The position numbers were made by a program, and so were the translations under genes. The notes below the pieces were generated by a model. That model did not search any database. It was not told the DNA's origin and was given only the letters and a program-made list of their open reading frames with translations. Below are positions 52,744 to 63,090 of a stretch of 64,000 nucleotides of DNA, one piece after another. The DNA comes from Euglena gracilis (lineage: Eukaryota; Euglenida; Euglenophyceae; Euglenales), in assembly GCA_039621445.1 (NCBI GenBank), contig CP154957.1, positions 22,156,761-22,220,760 on the forward strand. Direction: 5' to 3'. Every line of letters starts with the position of its first letter. Position 1 is the stretch's first letter.

Positions 52744-53359
52744 AAATTCTCGTCATCCCAGGTGGGACATGCACAGCCTCACCTACCGGTGGGGGCGTGT
52801 GCTCACGCATATGCACGGTGTGGGATCCCACCGGCGTCTGCGTTTGCAGCATGGGCGGCACATACACGCCCAGGTCCATCATGGTCTCGCCGGGTTCGAA
52901 GCCGGAATCGGCTGCGGACGAGAAATACCGTCTCCCCGTCATCAGGGCTTGACCGCAGGGACACCACTGAGCCACAGGGGTGTTGGCTACCACCAACAAC
53001 TGAGCACAGTATGCATCCCAAAGGGCTTGCATAAAGGGCTCCGTTGGGGGGTGTGTGCACATACGCATCGCCCGCTCCAACGTCTCCGTAGTGCGGAAGA
53101 TCATCTCTCCCGCATACGGGGGCAGGCGCGATCTGCGCTGCGCTGGTGGCTGAGGTGCCGGCTGCTGGACGGCAGATGGATCTGGTACCGCATATGCGGA
53201 CCGGTTGCTGGTAGCCGCGGCGAATACCGGGGCTGAAACCCTCTCAGCATGTGGGGCACCCGAAATCGGGGCCTCAGCATACTGAGGGTACTGGGGGTAT
53301 GGCGCGCCAGAAGGCTGCGGCCATGGTGGACCTGGTCCAGGTCCGCGCCCAGGCAGCAT
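52496..53359 (-). CDS. GC-rich ORF1, N-terminal protein of unknown function
   Basis: The frame is open from 53542, but the first sensible ATG is at 53359, giving MLPGRGPGPGPPWPQPSGAP. It is proline-rich with one globular piece (RTTETLERAMRMCTHPPTEP, QALWDAYCAQLLVVANTPVA, CPCGQALMTGRRYF). It ends at TGA 52496-52498, after which the same protein appears to continue in ORF2 (VVEDEPPHREAARPP). The start is about 195 bp downstream of the Ty3 integrase stop. The leader between them has two pyrimidine tracts followed by CAG (in - strand sense), which could be splice acceptors. Confidence 0.55.
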   Translation of the reverse strand: MLPGRGPGPGPPWPQPSGAPYPQYPQYAEAPISGAPHAERVSAPVFAAATSNRSAYAVPDPSAVQQPAPQPPAQRRSRLPPYAGEMIFRTTETLERAMRMCTHPPTEPFMQALWDAYCAQLLVVANTPVAQWCPCGQALMTGRRYFSSAADSGFEPGETMMDLGVYVPPMLQTQTPVGSHTVHMREHTPPPVGEAVHVPPGMTRIFARPPSPQRMPPREPPAEQFVSRYATHADYPRGARVLPAGQSDVPSEAYVQHMFMHWMPQASPVAPVPGVEPRRQAAHSGGG

Positions 53360-53554
53360 AATGCTACCCGAACGACGACGACAACTAAGGGTAACCTTGT
53401 TGTCAGTCGCTTTGAGTGCTGTGGCACTGAAAAAGGAAACTTCTATCTTAATCAAAAGCTCTGCGAGAAAGATAGAGAAAGAATGAAGTGCAGGGGGGGG
53501 TATAAACGCGAAACATTCACATAAAACACACGCATTCTCCAAAACGAAATCGTT
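53360..53554 (-). promoter_or_regulatory. leader between Ty3 pol and GC-rich ORFs
   Basis: On the - strand the segment has TTTATACCCCCCC, then TTCTTTCTCTATCTTTCTCG ending in CAG, and TTTCCTTTTTCAG, then the ATG of ORF1. The two pyrimidine-AG sites look like splice acceptors and the TTTATA is a possible promoter. No LTR terminus was found here. Confidence 0.3.
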
Positions 53555-54607
53555 TCAGAAAGTGTTTATGTTTATGTCTATGTTATTGCGCTTGTTCCAC
53601 AGCTTCCAATCCTGTTGGACATATCCTACAAAACTGGATGCTGGCTCCCAAGTGTCCTCCTCTGGCCCATACCCTTTCCAGCGAACTTTCCAATAGTGCA
53701 CACCCCTGTCGACCTTGTGGTCTATTATCTTATCGACCACAAAGTCGTCCGTTTCAGGTAATCTGGAACGGGGCTTGAAATAGAGGCAGGTGATAGCTTT
53801 TCCGTCTGGGGGGCTTAGGTACAGTTTGAAGTCGTCCATATGGACGTCCTCAATCCCGTTGGGCAAGGCAACTTTATATCGCCCGCTACTACCTAACCTC
53901 TCCAAAATTTCGCATGGGCCGAGCCAAAGAGGATCTAGCTTGGAAGATTGCATGCGGGTGCGGTTATTCCGTACCCACACGCGGTCACCTGGACTATACA
54001 CAGGTGTGTTGAAGTTTTGTAAAAACGATTTCCGTTTGTTGGAATGAATTTCTGTGATACGTGATTGGACTGCAGAGCGGAGTGATTCCACTTCTGCAAA
54101 CCACGTTTCACAGCTGGCGCTACTTCGGGCGGGTCTCTCCGAGGGGATATCCCCTATGGCCGGAGGGTCTCGTCCGAAAACAATTTTGTACGGTGAGTGT
54201 GGTAATACCAACCCTGGCAAGGTATTGATGTAAAATAAACACCAATGAAGAACGGATAACCAATTCTTACCCGAGTCAGCCAGTGAAAGGCGAAGCATAT
54301 TGACAACGGATTTCACGGCTGCCTCGGCTCTACCATTGCCTTTCGGGCGGTATATAATGGAAAAATGCTGCTCAATGCCGAGTAAACCGCACAAAGTTGT
54401 GAAAAACCGCGAAGAGATCAAGTGATCTTGATCACTCACGATTTCGTTCGGTAAACCCATTAAGCAGATGCATTTCTCCAGGAATATGGATGCCAAAATT
54501 TGGGCTGTCAACCCTGCTTTCCGGCATGGAATGGCTACTATGTACCCACTCAGCCGACAGACGACAACAAAAACGTAATCGTAAATTTGTCGTCTGATCC
54601 TTTGCAT
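53555..54607 (-). CDS. Ty3/gypsy integrase core and chromodomain
   Basis: The frame completes the integrase begun at the end of the pol frame. It has [19 protein letters not shown] (second catalytic Asp, residue 59), [16 protein letters not shown] (Glu, residue 95; 35 residues between, as in the D,D35E rule), [14 protein letters not shown], and from about residue 285 a chromodomain ([30 protein letters not shown]). Chromodomains of chromoviruses steer integration to marked chromatin. Three aromatic-type positions (Y/W/W) can be seen. The link to the pol frame needs a -1 shift near 54600 (GACGACAAATTTACG), which is no classical slippery site, so an indel is likely. Confidence 0.85.
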   Translation of the reverse strand: MQRIRRQIYDYVFVVVCRLSGYIVAIPCRKAGLTAQILASIFLEKCICLMGLPNEIVSDQDHLISSRFFTTLCGLLGIEQHFSIIYRPKGNGRAEAAVKSVVNMLRLSLADSGKNWLSVLHWCLFYINTLPGLVLPHSPYKIVFGRDPPAIGDIPSERPARSSASCETWFAEVESLRSAVQSRITEIHSNKRKSFLQNFNTPVYSPGDRVWVRNNRTRMQSSKLDPLWLGPCEILERLGSSGRYKVALPNGIEDVHMDDFKLYLSPPDGKAITCLYFKPRSRLPETDDFVVDKIIDHKVDRGVHYWKVRWKGYGPEEDTWEPASSFVGYVQQDWKLWNKRNNIDININTF

Positions 54608-57600
54608 GGTTCAAGTTCGAGAAAATCCATGCAGAGGGACGTAAAAATGTCAGGTGGTACGGGGAAAAAGTCCATCGTACCAGGGGGGGTACCTCTGCGC
54701 GGTTTCACAGCCTGACAAATTTGGCACCGTTGCGAAATTCGCAAACAGCGCGAATATAATTCTTTTTCACTCAGGGTTGTGCAATATCTGCGACCCACTA
54801 GTGAAAGAAGTTTGGGGGCCCCAGGGTGACCATGGTTGTGATAGCTCAAAATCACATCATCAACCAGGTCTTGGGGTATACAATATTTATAACCAGAATC
54901 ATTCCGGAAAATAAGCCGCAATGGTGATAGAGAGTAATTCTCTATGGATTCACCATTACGAAGTCTATTCACAATGGTACTATATATAGGGTCACGCGAA
55001 TAATCCCATTCGCGGAAAAATAGGGGGGTAGGAGTTTCCGTACGCGTAATGCGACGGGGTCCGGCAGTGCGTCCACGCCGGCGCCTTCCACGCAATGGTG
55101 AAATGGCGATGCTGCGATACACCCGGGAAACCGGTAGTGAATCGAGCATGTTGTCCGCAGCGTCGGATCGACGTGCGAACTGGTCAGCCTCATGGCTGCC
55201 ATGAAAAGTCGCATCACCCTCATCCGGGTTCCCAGGATAATACCAGGGGGCTCGGCTGAGAGGATCCGCAACTTTTTGCGTATGACCTGGGGTATAAACT
55301 ACCACCAGGTTAAACTGGCTCAAGAACTCATGCCATCGGCATCTTCTGCCAACTGATGACATGGCCTTGTTCAGGTCCTCGGTATACCAGTGTTGAAGGC
55401 TCTCATGATCCGTCAACACTAATATCTGGACCAAGCTGCTGGCTATCCAGCTGCGGAACTTCTGGAGAATTAGCACAATGGCATATGTCTCCTTTTCGCG
55501 AATGCTCCATTTAACCTGTCCTTTCCCGTTGTCGCCCTGTAGCTTCCGGCTAAAGAAAGCCACAGATCGGAGTTCATTCGCCGCATTATGCTGGCTAAGA
55601 ACCCCGCCAACAGCGCAATCGCTGCTGTCGACTTCCAGGACATACGGTTTGTATGGATCCGCGATATCGAGAACCACGTTCTCGAGGAGCAAGTCCTTGA
55701 TTTTATTCAAGGCCTCGCGCATTTGGTCATCCCAAATGACTTTTGCGTTATCGGGTGTCCGATTTTTGAGTTGTCGGGTTAGGGGTACCGCGATTTTCGC
55801 GAAATCTTTCATGTAAATCGCGTAGTACTGGGCTAATCCCAAAAATCCCTTTAAATGCGTTAAGGTCTTAACGACCTCAGGAGTCCATTTCTTAATGGCC
55901 TCCATCTTACTGGGTGCGGCTTTACGCTGCCCGTTGCTCAGGATGTGTCCGCAAAACTTAATAATTTTGCGAAACAGGTGCATTTTGGAACCCTTCACAA
56001 AAAGCACATGCTTTTGGAACGCGGATAATACCGCGCGCACATCGCGGTAATGCGGGTCGAGGATATCCTCGCCCGATTTCGCGGATGGCGGTTGGGTCCC
56101 TACTAGTACATCATCGATGTACACCAGAGCAAACGGTAAATCGCGCAAAACCCACTGGATCATGCGTTGAAACATGGCTGGGCCATTCTTAACACCCATG
56201 GGGAGTACCGTCCATTGGTACACACCCTTGGATGTCACGAATGCCGTGTAGGGTTGCGAATCAGGATGCAAATGCGTCTGATGGAAACCGTCTTCCAGAT
56301 CAAAGATTGACCACAACCGGTTATCCGATTGTTTGGTGATCAAGTCCTCGATCAGCGGTAACGGGAAGGGGCCATCCTTTGTTTGGGAGTTCAGGTACCG
56401 GTAATCCAGCACCAGTCTCCACTTCTTCTGACCAGACTGGTCAGCGGGTTTGGGTACCACAAAAGCTTGTGATGTCCACTCGCTCTTGGAAGGGATAATC
56501 CACTTCCGCTGGATGAGCTTCTCAATCATCTCGTTGAGAGCCTGTTCGCGTTCACCCGAGCAGCGGAAGAATTTCCGGTGCATAGGTTTAGCGCCATCCT
56601 TGAGCTCGATTTTGCAAACACCGAACGGACCGCGAATCGCGGGGTCGATGTCGCAGGCGTAAACTGGATTATCCAGTACACCATGGAATTCGCGAGCAAT
56701 TCGCGAACAATAGTCAACAGACTTGGGATGTTGGTCCGCACTCTCAATGACCGCAGAAATCTGCGTTGAGGGTGTGGCATCCCCATTGGTACCAAGGTAT
56801 CTTGGCACACGCAAATCGGATATTCCGAATGCGTCGAAGAAACAAACGCGAAAAATGATTTCTTTGACAGGTGGTAATAATATACCACAAAAATCCTCAA
56901 ATAGTGGTACATCAGCGGGTAAATCCCACCAATGAAAACACACAGAGGATAGTTGGTGAAACCAATCCGCATTCGGATTGACCGGTATGAGGAGAGCTCC
57001 TCGCGCTTCATCGCGGAGGATTTTCTCCACCACATCCGGAATAAGTTTCGGGGGAGGGTGCATCCAAAGCACCGTATCACCCCAAAATTTAAGAAATGCG
57101 TTGGTATGTCGCGACCAATATCGCGACAAGCGCGCATGCGCTTTTGATGAAAACGCATCAATTTCCAACGACAAATCAAAGGAATCAGCCAAAGCCGCGA
57201 TTTTGGAGAACCATTCCTCCAAAATACGGTATTGACCAAAATTAAATGCGTTCCATACGCGCATCGCGTAGGTGTCGACCTGGTTCGCGGGTTGAAGAGC
57301 GGTAACGCAATTCAGGGATCCGCAAACATAGGTCAAGGGTGTGTCATCCACACTCCCAAGGGGCATTCCCAAGGGTTGATGGGTTGGATGGGTGCATACC
57401 CAGTCCATATCATGCCAGATGGAGGTGGGGGAGGTGTGTGACACGTATTTCGCGGTCCCAAACAACAAGGCAATACCTCGTTGTTGAAGCACTTGATGTA
57501 CGGTCGCGCATTGCGATCCGCAACCAAGTGTATGGTTACGCGAAATCGGGATTAGTGTTGGTGTTTGGACTAGACATCCACAATCGAAATCTGGCTGGGC

Positions 57601-58635
57601 GGAAATTCTCCTACAGTGCACACATTGGAAGGAAGTGTCGGAGTAGTGGTCCTGGTCGCGCATGTTGGTCTGGTGGGGGTGTGTGTAAAAGTTGGGATGC
57701 GCTTTTGTAGCTGCTGGGGGGTGTACAGATGTATCTGAAAGCGATACATCTGGTGGAAAACGTGGTATTAGTGCAGCTGGGCGACTACTCGACACCGTGA
57801 TCACTTCAGGCCTTTGGGCTTTCGTCTTGTAACCCAGTGGAACGAGGGGGGTACCGCTACTCGCTTGCCCTGCCTCATGGGGAACGGAAGTTGGTATGGT
57901 AGTGGGCAGGGGGTGAACTTTCTCGGTACACCCGGTGTGGAAAACGTTGGTTGGTGTGGTTGGTAACGGGGTAAAAGTTTTTGAAAACGGTGTGGAAAAA
58001 TTGGTGGCTGTCGCGGTTGACGCCACGGGTGATGAAGGTTTGGGGGGCAATGAAGAGAATGGTGATGTGCGCAAACCGTGGGAGTGGCAATCCACTACCA
58101 GCCGGTGCTGACGTAAAAAGGGGTATCCCAGAATTACGTCAGAACCATGGATTCCGGATTCGTATCCCCAGGTATCCGGAAAATTTTGCGGTTGGGGGGG
58201 GTGTGAGTGGTGCTTGGGGATGAGGGGTAGGACTATGTCCAAAAAGCATCCCAAGTCACCACCGCACATGGGGGTGTTGTCAGCTGTCGTAATTTTGATC
58301 GGCTTCTTGGCTTGCACCAAGAGGGGGGTTGGTATCAACCCGAACCGAAAAAGTAGTGCAATGCGACAACCAGTGTCAATGAGAATTTTGACTTTTGTAC
58401 AAAAATTTTGGATTTTGATTTCCGCTTGGACCAAAAGTTCCATGGGGGGTAGGCAAAGTGAAGGGTCTGGCGAAAATACGTTTTCTTGCCAGCTTTCCCA
58501 TGAACCCTTTCCTACTTTGCACAACATTCCGAGCGGAAAGTTGGAGTGGGGGGTGGGGGACCCGAAAATTTTCCGGGTACCGACCAGGAAGGCAGATGGG
58601 CAGGGGGGGCAGGGTTGATCAGGTCCTACCTCCAT
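54550..58635 (-). CDS. Ty3/gypsy Pol: protease, DIRS-like domain, RT, RNase H, integrase N-part
   Basis: The 1361-codon frame has: protease at residues 70-185 ([12 protein letters not shown], with DTGC in place of the usual DTGA/DSGA, and [10 protein letters not shown]); a Pro/Ser-rich linker; at about 488-580 a domain with [37 protein letters not shown] and [17 protein letters not shown] at about 670-945 ([29 protein letters not shown] with YIDD at 839-842, GFLGLAQYY); RNase H at 1000-1125 ([40 protein letters not shown]); and the integrase HHCC zinc finger (HNHGHPG, CQIC at 1304-1307) plus the first catalytic Asp (CMDFLE, 1337). It ends at TGA 54550 and continues one frame over. The frame is open upstream to a TAG at 58681-58683, with the second CCHC knuckle beyond it. 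Confidence 0.9.
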   Translation of the reverse strand: MEVGPDQPCPPCPSAFLVGTRKIFGSPTPHSNFPLGMLCKVGKGSWESWQENVFSPDPSLCLPPMELLVQAEIKIQNFCTKVKILIDTGCRIALLFRFGLIPTPLLVQAKKPIKITTADNTPMCGGDLGCFLDIVLPLIPKHHSHPPQPQNFPDTWGYESGIHGSDVILGYPFLRQHRLVVDCHSHGLRTSPFSSLPPKPSSPVASTATATNFSTPFSKTFTPLPTTPTNVFHTGCTEKVHPLPTTIPTSVPHEAGQASSGTPLVPLGYKTKAQRPEVITVSSSRPAALIPRFPPDVSLSDTSVHPPAATKAHPNFYTHPHQTNMRDQDHYSDTSFQCVHCRRISAQPDFDCGCLVQTPTLIPISRNHTLGCGSQCATVHQVLQQRGIALLFGTAKYVSHTSPTSIWHDMDWVCTHPTHQPLGMPLGSVDDTPLTYVCGSLNCVTALQPANQVDTYAMRVWNAFNFGQYRILEEWFSKIAALADSFDLSLEIDAFSSKAHARLSRYWSRHTNAFLKFWGDTVLWMHPPPKLIPDVVEKILRDEARGALLIPVNPNADWFHQLSSVCFHWWDLPADVPLFEDFCGILLPPVKEIIFRVCFFDAFGISDLRVPRYLGTNGDATPSTQISAVIESADQHPKSVDYCSRIAREFHGVLDNPVYACDIDPAIRGPFGVCKIELKDGAKPMHRKFFRCSGEREQALNEMIEKLIQRKWIIPSKSEWTSQAFVVPKPADQSGQKKWRLVLDYRYLNSQTKDGPFPLPLIEDLITKQSDNRLWSIFDLEDGFHQTHLHPDSQPYTAFVTSKGVYQWTVLPMGVKNGPAMFQRMIQWVLRDLPFALVYIDDVLVGTQPPSAKSGEDILDPHYRDVRAVLSAFQKHVLFVKGSKMHLFRKIIKFCGHILSNGQRKAAPSKMEAIKKWTPEVVKTLTHLKGFLGLAQYYAIYMKDFAKIAVPLTRQLKNRTPDNAKVIWDDQMREALNKIKDLLLENVVLDIADPYKPYVLEVDSSDCAVGGVLSQHNAANELRSVAFFSRKLQGDNGKGQVKWSIREKETYAIVLILQKFRSWIASSLVQILVLTDHESLQHWYTEDLNKAMSSVGRRCRWHEFLSQFNLVVVYTPGHTQKVADPLSRAPWYYPGNPDEGDATFHGSHEADQFARRSDAADNMLDSLPVSRVYRSIAISPLRGRRRRGRTAGPRRITRTETPTPLFFREWDYSRDPIYSTIVNRLRNGESIENYSLSPLRLIFRNDSGYKYCIPQDLVDDVILSYHNHGHPGAPKLLSLVGRRYCTTLSEKELYSRCLRISQRCQICQAVKPRRGTPPGTMDFFPVPPDIFTSLCMDFLELEPCKGSDDKFTITFLLSSVG

Positions 58636-58680
58636 CTGTTCATCAGCCCAGAGGTCCGTGCCCTCGGACCTCGGGCTCCC

Positions 58681-59034
58681 CTACTCCAGGTCCGAACCGG
58701 CCGAATAGCCGACTATGGGCCTTTTAGAGGTATAAACTGATTTCAACGTGCGCACCGCCATGCGGGCCTCGTCGAAATCGGTATCCGTGGTCTCATCCCC
58801 CTCCCTGCCCGAAGCCGGGGTGTCATCCTCCAAACAAGATATCTTGAAACCGACTTTATGGCGGTTGGAGGAGTGACCCTTGTCACCGCGATTCATACCG
58901 CGATGACGTTGGCCAGGGCGGGGAGAACGAGAACGCGGACATTTGGATGAGTGGTGATCACTCGATCCACAAAGCGAACACCGAGATTTGGGTCGCGATT
59001 CTTGGTAACGGGGGGATCGGTTTCCCGATTTCAC
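58681..59034 (-). CDS. Ty3/gypsy second CCHC knuckle, gag-pol junction
   Basis: This 117-codon frame has a second zinc knuckle (CSLCGSSDHHSSKC, spacing CX2CX4HX4C) in an Arg/Ser-rich setting, and an acidic end (TDTDFDEARMAVRTLKS). It overlaps the TGA of the preceding gag frame by 4 nt (ACGTGA), offset by -1. It ends in TAG followed by GGG, and the pol frame goes on in the same phase. The layout resembles a readthrough gag-pol junction, or two inactivating mutations. Confidence 0.7.
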   Translation of the reverse strand: MKSGNRSPRYQESRPKSRCSLCGSSDHHSSKCPRSRSPRPGQRHRGMNRGDKGHSSNRHKVGFKISCLEDDTPASGREGDETTDTDFDEARMAVRTLKSVYTSKRPIVGYSAGSDLE

Positions 59035-59729
59035 GTCAAACCGTCGTGGTGACCGGATATCCCGTCGACCATGACCGGTGTATCGGGGTTTTCCCGATGA
59101 CGATCGCGAAGAAGATGATCCGCTTCGCGAACGCGATCGCGATGTCTCGCGATGAGAATCACGCTTCTTGGCCGGGGCACCGGGTGACCTACCCCGAGGG
59201 GTACCGTGTTTCCGCTCATCGCGGAACGGGATCCGGGGGCTAATACCACCGGACGGGGACCCGATGACCGTGAATTGCCCGATTGGCGTGAAAACGCGGA
59301 GGAACCCGAACCTCGTGATGAGGTCGAGCCTCGCGGACTCTGAATACGCTTACGCGCTTCAGGATTAGGACATTCCCGAGACATATGTCCCGATTTGTTG
59401 CACAAAAAGCACACTTTATCTGTGGCTTGGTCCGAAGAACGCGGGTATCGCGTTTTCGATCCCGTTGTGGGTGAAGCGGGTGAAACCGCTGATTTTTGCA
59501 ATGCGTTCACCGAACCAGCCGGTAATCCAGCGGTTGGGTGTGCGGTATACGCGGATTGAATCTGACCAAGAAGCTGTGATAGCTTCAACTGCTTGGAAAC
59601 ATAATTCCAGCGTTGGTCAAGAGTCATTGCATTACCCGCCAACTCCTCACGATGGATATCCTTGATGAGGCTAGGCGTGAAATGCATGAGAACAGCGTCA
59701 AACTGTTCGCGCATTTGCTTTTCACTGAG
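59031..59729 (-). CDS. Ty3/gypsy gag C-terminal part with CCHC knuckle
   Basis: In the same frame as the upstream gag, after TAA at 59730-59732, the sequence continues LSEKQMREQFDAVLMHFTPS, then LKLSQLLGQI and the nucleocapsid knuckle CFLCNKSGHMSREC (CX2CX4HX4C), then a Ser/Arg-rich tail. The part before the knuckle is the normal end of a Ty3 gag helical domain, so the TAA cuts through gag. Confidence 0.8.
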   Translation of the reverse strand, partial: LSEKQMREQFDAVLMHFTPSLIKDIHREELAGNAMTLDQRWNYVSKQLKLSQLLGQIQSAYTAHPTAGLPAGSVNALQKSAVSPASPTTGSKTRYPRSSDQATDKVCFLCNKSGHMSRECPNPEARKRIQSPRGSTSSRGSGSSAFSRQSGNSRSSGPRPVVLAPGSRSAMSGNTVPLGVGHPVPRPRSVILIARHRDRVREADHLLRDRHRENPDTPVMVDGISGHHDGLT

Positions 59730-61325
59730 TTAATCCACTTCAGCAGCAAGTCCTAACCATTTGGCATACCAAAGGTCAATGGACTTCCATTTGCGATCGG
59801 GTGGGGCGCATTGCCGCCACTTGGTCTCCAGGGTAATCCTAGCGACCAAACTTGAACTGGTGGAAGCGTATTGCTCCACCAGGTCATCAAAGGAAACGCG
59901 GTAGTGAATGACCAGTTGTCGCGCGCGCTCCTTTTCATCCCTAGGGAGGCAATCGATGAATTCCATCTTGATCACCTCCGGGTTTGTGTCCTGGGTTGGC
60001 CCTTTCAATGCCCAGTAGTACTCCCAGTCCCGGAAAAACTGTCTCCACGTGGTTGGATCACCATCCCACTGGGGTTTCACCTTATTCGCGATTGCGATGG
60101 TGCCCTTGAAGTCTTTCTGAAAAACCCGTTGGCCCTCGGTGGTATTCCGTGGATTCGGGCCCGGGTACGCTCGAGCACCAAGCGTATCCTTTCCGGATTC
60201 TTGTCGGAATCGCGAAATTTCTGTTGAAGGTGAATCCTGGTACCGGAAATCCGGTCGCAAACCCTGTTGGTCACCCGTAATAGGGGGACACTCCGGTGTG
60301 GGGGTATGTCGCGCATGCAACATGTGACCCACTCCCGGTGTACGGGTTTGGCTCATTCCACGCACAAGCATGGAATGATGGATTTCTTGGTGGAGACCTG
60401 GCGGAATCGCCGTGTTTTCCGCGAATTCAGTTCCCGTAATGGGAAATTCATCCGAAAACTGGTTTTGGGTTGTGGACAAGGCCAATGGTGGCACAATTCG
60501 CGGAATCGCGGATTGTGACACTCGGGACACGTGTGGTGGTGGTGCATGTGCACCCAGAGGCGGGTTATGAAAACGCGACTCTGGAACATTTGGCGCATCT
60601 TCGGCAATGCATACTGCCGAATTACGGTGTGAAACCCGCTGTTGCGTGGACACATTATCCAAACCCACAGACAAGTCATGCACACTTTGCTCCAAATGCT
60701 CAACGAGTTGGAGTTGGCCGCAAATACGGTCAACTTCATCCTCCAAAGCGCGAATACGCTTGAGGTAACGGGAAAAGTCATCCAAGTGCGGAATCCTTTC
60801 GAAAATTCCGGTAACATCTTGGACAAGTTTCCCGTGAGACGTGTCCAGTATTTGGAGTTGTCCCATTAAAGCTTTTACAGCATTTGAGAGAATCTGCAAA
60901 GGTGATGTTACCTTGGTTGGTGTGGTGGTGGGTGCAACCGGTGCTGGGTTATCCGAGAACGCGGTTGTGGTACCCATGGGCAAATTTCCGGGTTGTGGCT
61001 TATCCAGAAACGCGGAAATTCGCTCATCCAACCTGGTAATCTCACTTTGCGTGGATCGGGCATTCCGATTCACCGATTCCTCCAGCCGTAATAGGCTGTT
61101 GCAGAAATCCTGCAAGGTTTCCTGATTGTTAGTGAGCATTTTGTCATAAAATGCCTTGAAATCGGGGTTCTCGGTAATCCGAGAACCGGAACCTGCAGGT
61201 AGAGACTGCATTTCCGTTACTTTGGTAGACACCGATGCATACCGGGTCTGGAGTTCCCCAATAGCAGTCTGAATGCCGCTAATGTCCGGAACTCGGTGGG
61301 AAAGTGCAGAATAGCTTTGTTGCAA
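59730..61325 (-). pseudogene. Ty3/gypsy gag, capsid region, ended by internal TAA
   Basis: The frame of 531 codons has N-terminal coiled-coil segments (QTRYASVSTKVTEMQSL, LRLEESVNRNARSTQSEITR) and the gag capsid signature near its end (WDGDPTTWRQFFRDWEYYW, FIDCLPRDEKERARQLV, TLETKWRQCAP, DLWYAKWLGLAAEVD). TAA at 59730 then interrupts what is clearly continuing gag. There is no ATG at the 5' end: the frame is open to 61335 and simply begins at the inserted repeat, so the true N-terminus is missing or displaced to the 63-64 kb region. Confidence 0.8.
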
Positions 61326-61334
61326 ACCCGCAAT

Positions 61335-61725
61335 GTGTGTGTGGCGGACAGCCTTTTCAAGATCAATCTCCAGAAATCTCTGAATTAGGCATTGCCAGAA
61401 AAAAGGGTTCAGACCAAAATCTTAATCTGGGAATTCTGTGTTTCATTCTGTATTTCAGTGGCAGCCTATGGCAAACAGTGTATCAGTTTGCTTGGACTTG
61501 TTCATGGGCATTGGCAAAGATCTTCAAGATTTGTTCCCCTGCTGTGCGAAAGATTTTGAAAACTCCAGTGATGCAGTGGGAAAATGCCAGTGGAAAAGCC
61601 CAAGTTGGCAGTAGGAGACTGTCCAGCATTGCACATTACAGGTTGGCCTGGGCCAGAAGTTGGTCACCCCAAGTGTCATTGGACAAGGGCTGTCACAACA
61701 CACAGAGCCGAGGACCCACCCTCAC
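61335..61725 (+). repeat. 391-bp LTR-like direct repeat, copy 1
   Basis: It begins GTGTGTGTGGCGGACAGCC and ends GAGGACCCACCCTCAC. It recurs at 62288-62678 with a single difference that I could see (CACACAGAG versus CACACTGAG). The + strand is open for much of its length, but it has no motif. Confidence 0.85.
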
Positions 61726-62287
61726 ACAAACTGATATGAGCTTTGTCCAGTACAAACGATCCTGTTGGGCCACGAAGGGGATTGGCACTCAGATGGTGAT
61801 CTGGTGGACTGTCATTACATTGCCATTGGTGGACCACTGGCTGCAGCTGATGGCAGTACTTTGCACTGTACATTGCTGCAGATGTCATTGAAGATTGCAT
61901 GTCATTGTCATTGAACTGGAGATGGTGATGAGCCGTGAGGCACGTACAACAGAATCGAGCACCGGTGGAGCATCAAGATGAGCCGTGAGGCACGTACTGG
62001 AGAAGGAGTTGGTGGTCATTTGTTGCCCTGGGCAGCCCAGTTGTTGGCATTGCCATGGGTTGTGGGTTAACCGATAAAACCCTCTGCCGTGAAGTTTTGG
62101 CATTGATGTAATGCTGTCTGCTGGAGGTGTTCTGCGGCATTAGATGTCACGGTTTGATCGTTTCCTCCGTCTTGGTCTTCTGCGTGTTTCTGTCTCTTCT
62201 CCATGTTCTGCGAGGGGCTAAGTGGCTTGTCTGTCCGCTGTGCTGCGAATGCCTGGGCAATTGCGCAGCAATTGTTCAGGAAGGGGG

Positions 62288-62678
62288 GTGTGTGTGGCGG
62301 ACAGCCTTTTCAAGATCAATCTCCAGAAATCTCTGAATTAGGCATTGCCAGAAAAAAGGGTTCAGACCAAAATCTTAATCTGGGAATTCTGTGTTTCATT
62401 CTGTATTTCAGTGGCAGCCTATGGCAAACAGTGTATCAGTTTGCTTGGACTTGTTCATGGGCATTGGCAAAGATCTTCAAGATTTGTTCCCCTGCTGTGC
62501 GAAAGATTTTGAAAACTCCAGTGATGCAGTGGGAAAATGCCAGTGGAAAAGCCCAAGTTGGCAGTAGGAGACTGTCCAGCATTGCACATTACAGGTTGGC
62601 CTGGGCCAGAAGTTGGTCACCCCAAGTGTCATTGGACAAGGGCTGTCACAACACACTGAGCCGAGGACCCACCCTCAC
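62288..62678 (+). repeat. 391-bp LTR-like direct repeat, copy 2
   Basis: This is the partner of 61335-61725, following a polypurine tract. It is followed by CCTGTGAGTCAGGGGTGC, which is not found after copy 1. Confidence 0.85.
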
Positions 62679-63090
62679 CCTGTGAGTCAGGGGTGCTGAG
62701 TGCCCAAAACAACATAACCTAACCCAACCCAACCTGATGACTCTGCAGTTAGGATTAGGAAAATCTTATTAGGAATTATTAGCATTGCTGACCCTATCTG
62801 TTTGCACAGGGCTCTGTCTCTGTCACTGTTTTTGTCTGTTTCAAGTTCAAGAATTGAATTATCTTGGTGGCAAATATCATTCTTACCTGGACAGTACGTG
62901 GTTCATTACATTGGCGCTGGTTTTGGAATTGCTGAATTGCTTGAATTGTGCTGTTGGTTTTGTGGATTTTTTATCAAAGAAAAGGTGTGAGCCACCCAAC
63001 TCACCTGTTTTCACCAAAAAGACCCACCAAAACAAAAGAAAATGCAATTTTTGAAACAAGCCGCGAGGGGAATTGAAATCACCCTGGGCA
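62679..63090. other. spacer between LTR-like element and second gag region
   Basis: Contains CCTAACCCAACCCAACCTGA (62716-62735) and T-rich unique DNA; GCAAT occurs at 63044-63048 as well as at 61330-61334 and could be a target duplication of the whole insert. No gene is seen. Confidence 0.35.

Larger units (their letters stand above)
53555..61334 (-). mobile_element. Ty3/gypsy chromovirus-type retrotransposon, internal region
   Basis: The order gag, CCHC, PR, extra domain, RT, RNase H, integrase, chromodomain is that of a chromovirus (Metaviridae). The coding frames are long and nearly continuous, so the copy is fairly young, but it carries an in-frame TAA in gag, a -1 offset after the first knuckle, a TAG in front of the protease and a -1 offset in integrase. 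No LTR pair belonging to it was recognised. Its 5' side ends at an insertion near 61335. Its 3' side runs into the GC-rich ORFs. Confidence 0.85.
61335..62678 (+). mobile_element. small LTR (TRIM-like) element inserted at the gag 5' end
   Basis: Two near-identical 391-bp repeats flank 562 bp that lack retroviral motifs. A polypurine tract (AGGAAGGGGGG, 62278-62288) stands directly before the second repeat, as expected for the start of plus-strand synthesis before a 3' LTR. Inside, GATGAGCCGTGAGGCACGTAC is repeated (61930, 61978). The target duplication was not found. Segmental duplication is the alternative. Confidence 0.5.

Noticed and set aside
47838-53542. Envelope glycoprotein
   Set aside because: The position fits, but I see no signal peptide, no membrane-spanning segment and no fusion-peptide-like stretch in the three frames; the Cys/His pairs look intracellular.
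54590-54612. Programmed -1 frameshift in integrase
   Set aside because: The offset is -1, but the sequence GACGACAAATTTACG is not in the phase needed for an X-XXY-YYZ slippery heptamer, and frameshifting inside the integrase core would be functionally odd; an indel is simpler.
53555-61325. Reassigned genetic code (UAA and UAG as glutamine)
   Set aside because: The Ty3 frames are cut by TAA and TAG and end in TGA, which first suggested this. But the 1361-codon pol and the 1101-codon ORF3 contain no in-frame TAA or TAG, the DIRS and ORF2 frames end in TAA, and CDC37 exons use ordinary Gln codons. Reassigned codons would be common in frames that long.
61304-62685. Duplicated protein-coding gene in the 391-bp repeats
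   Set aside because: The + strand is open in both copies, but the peptide has no motif, starts within a GT run, and the copies differ by one base, so conservation of the frame says nothing. LTR-like repeats explain it better.
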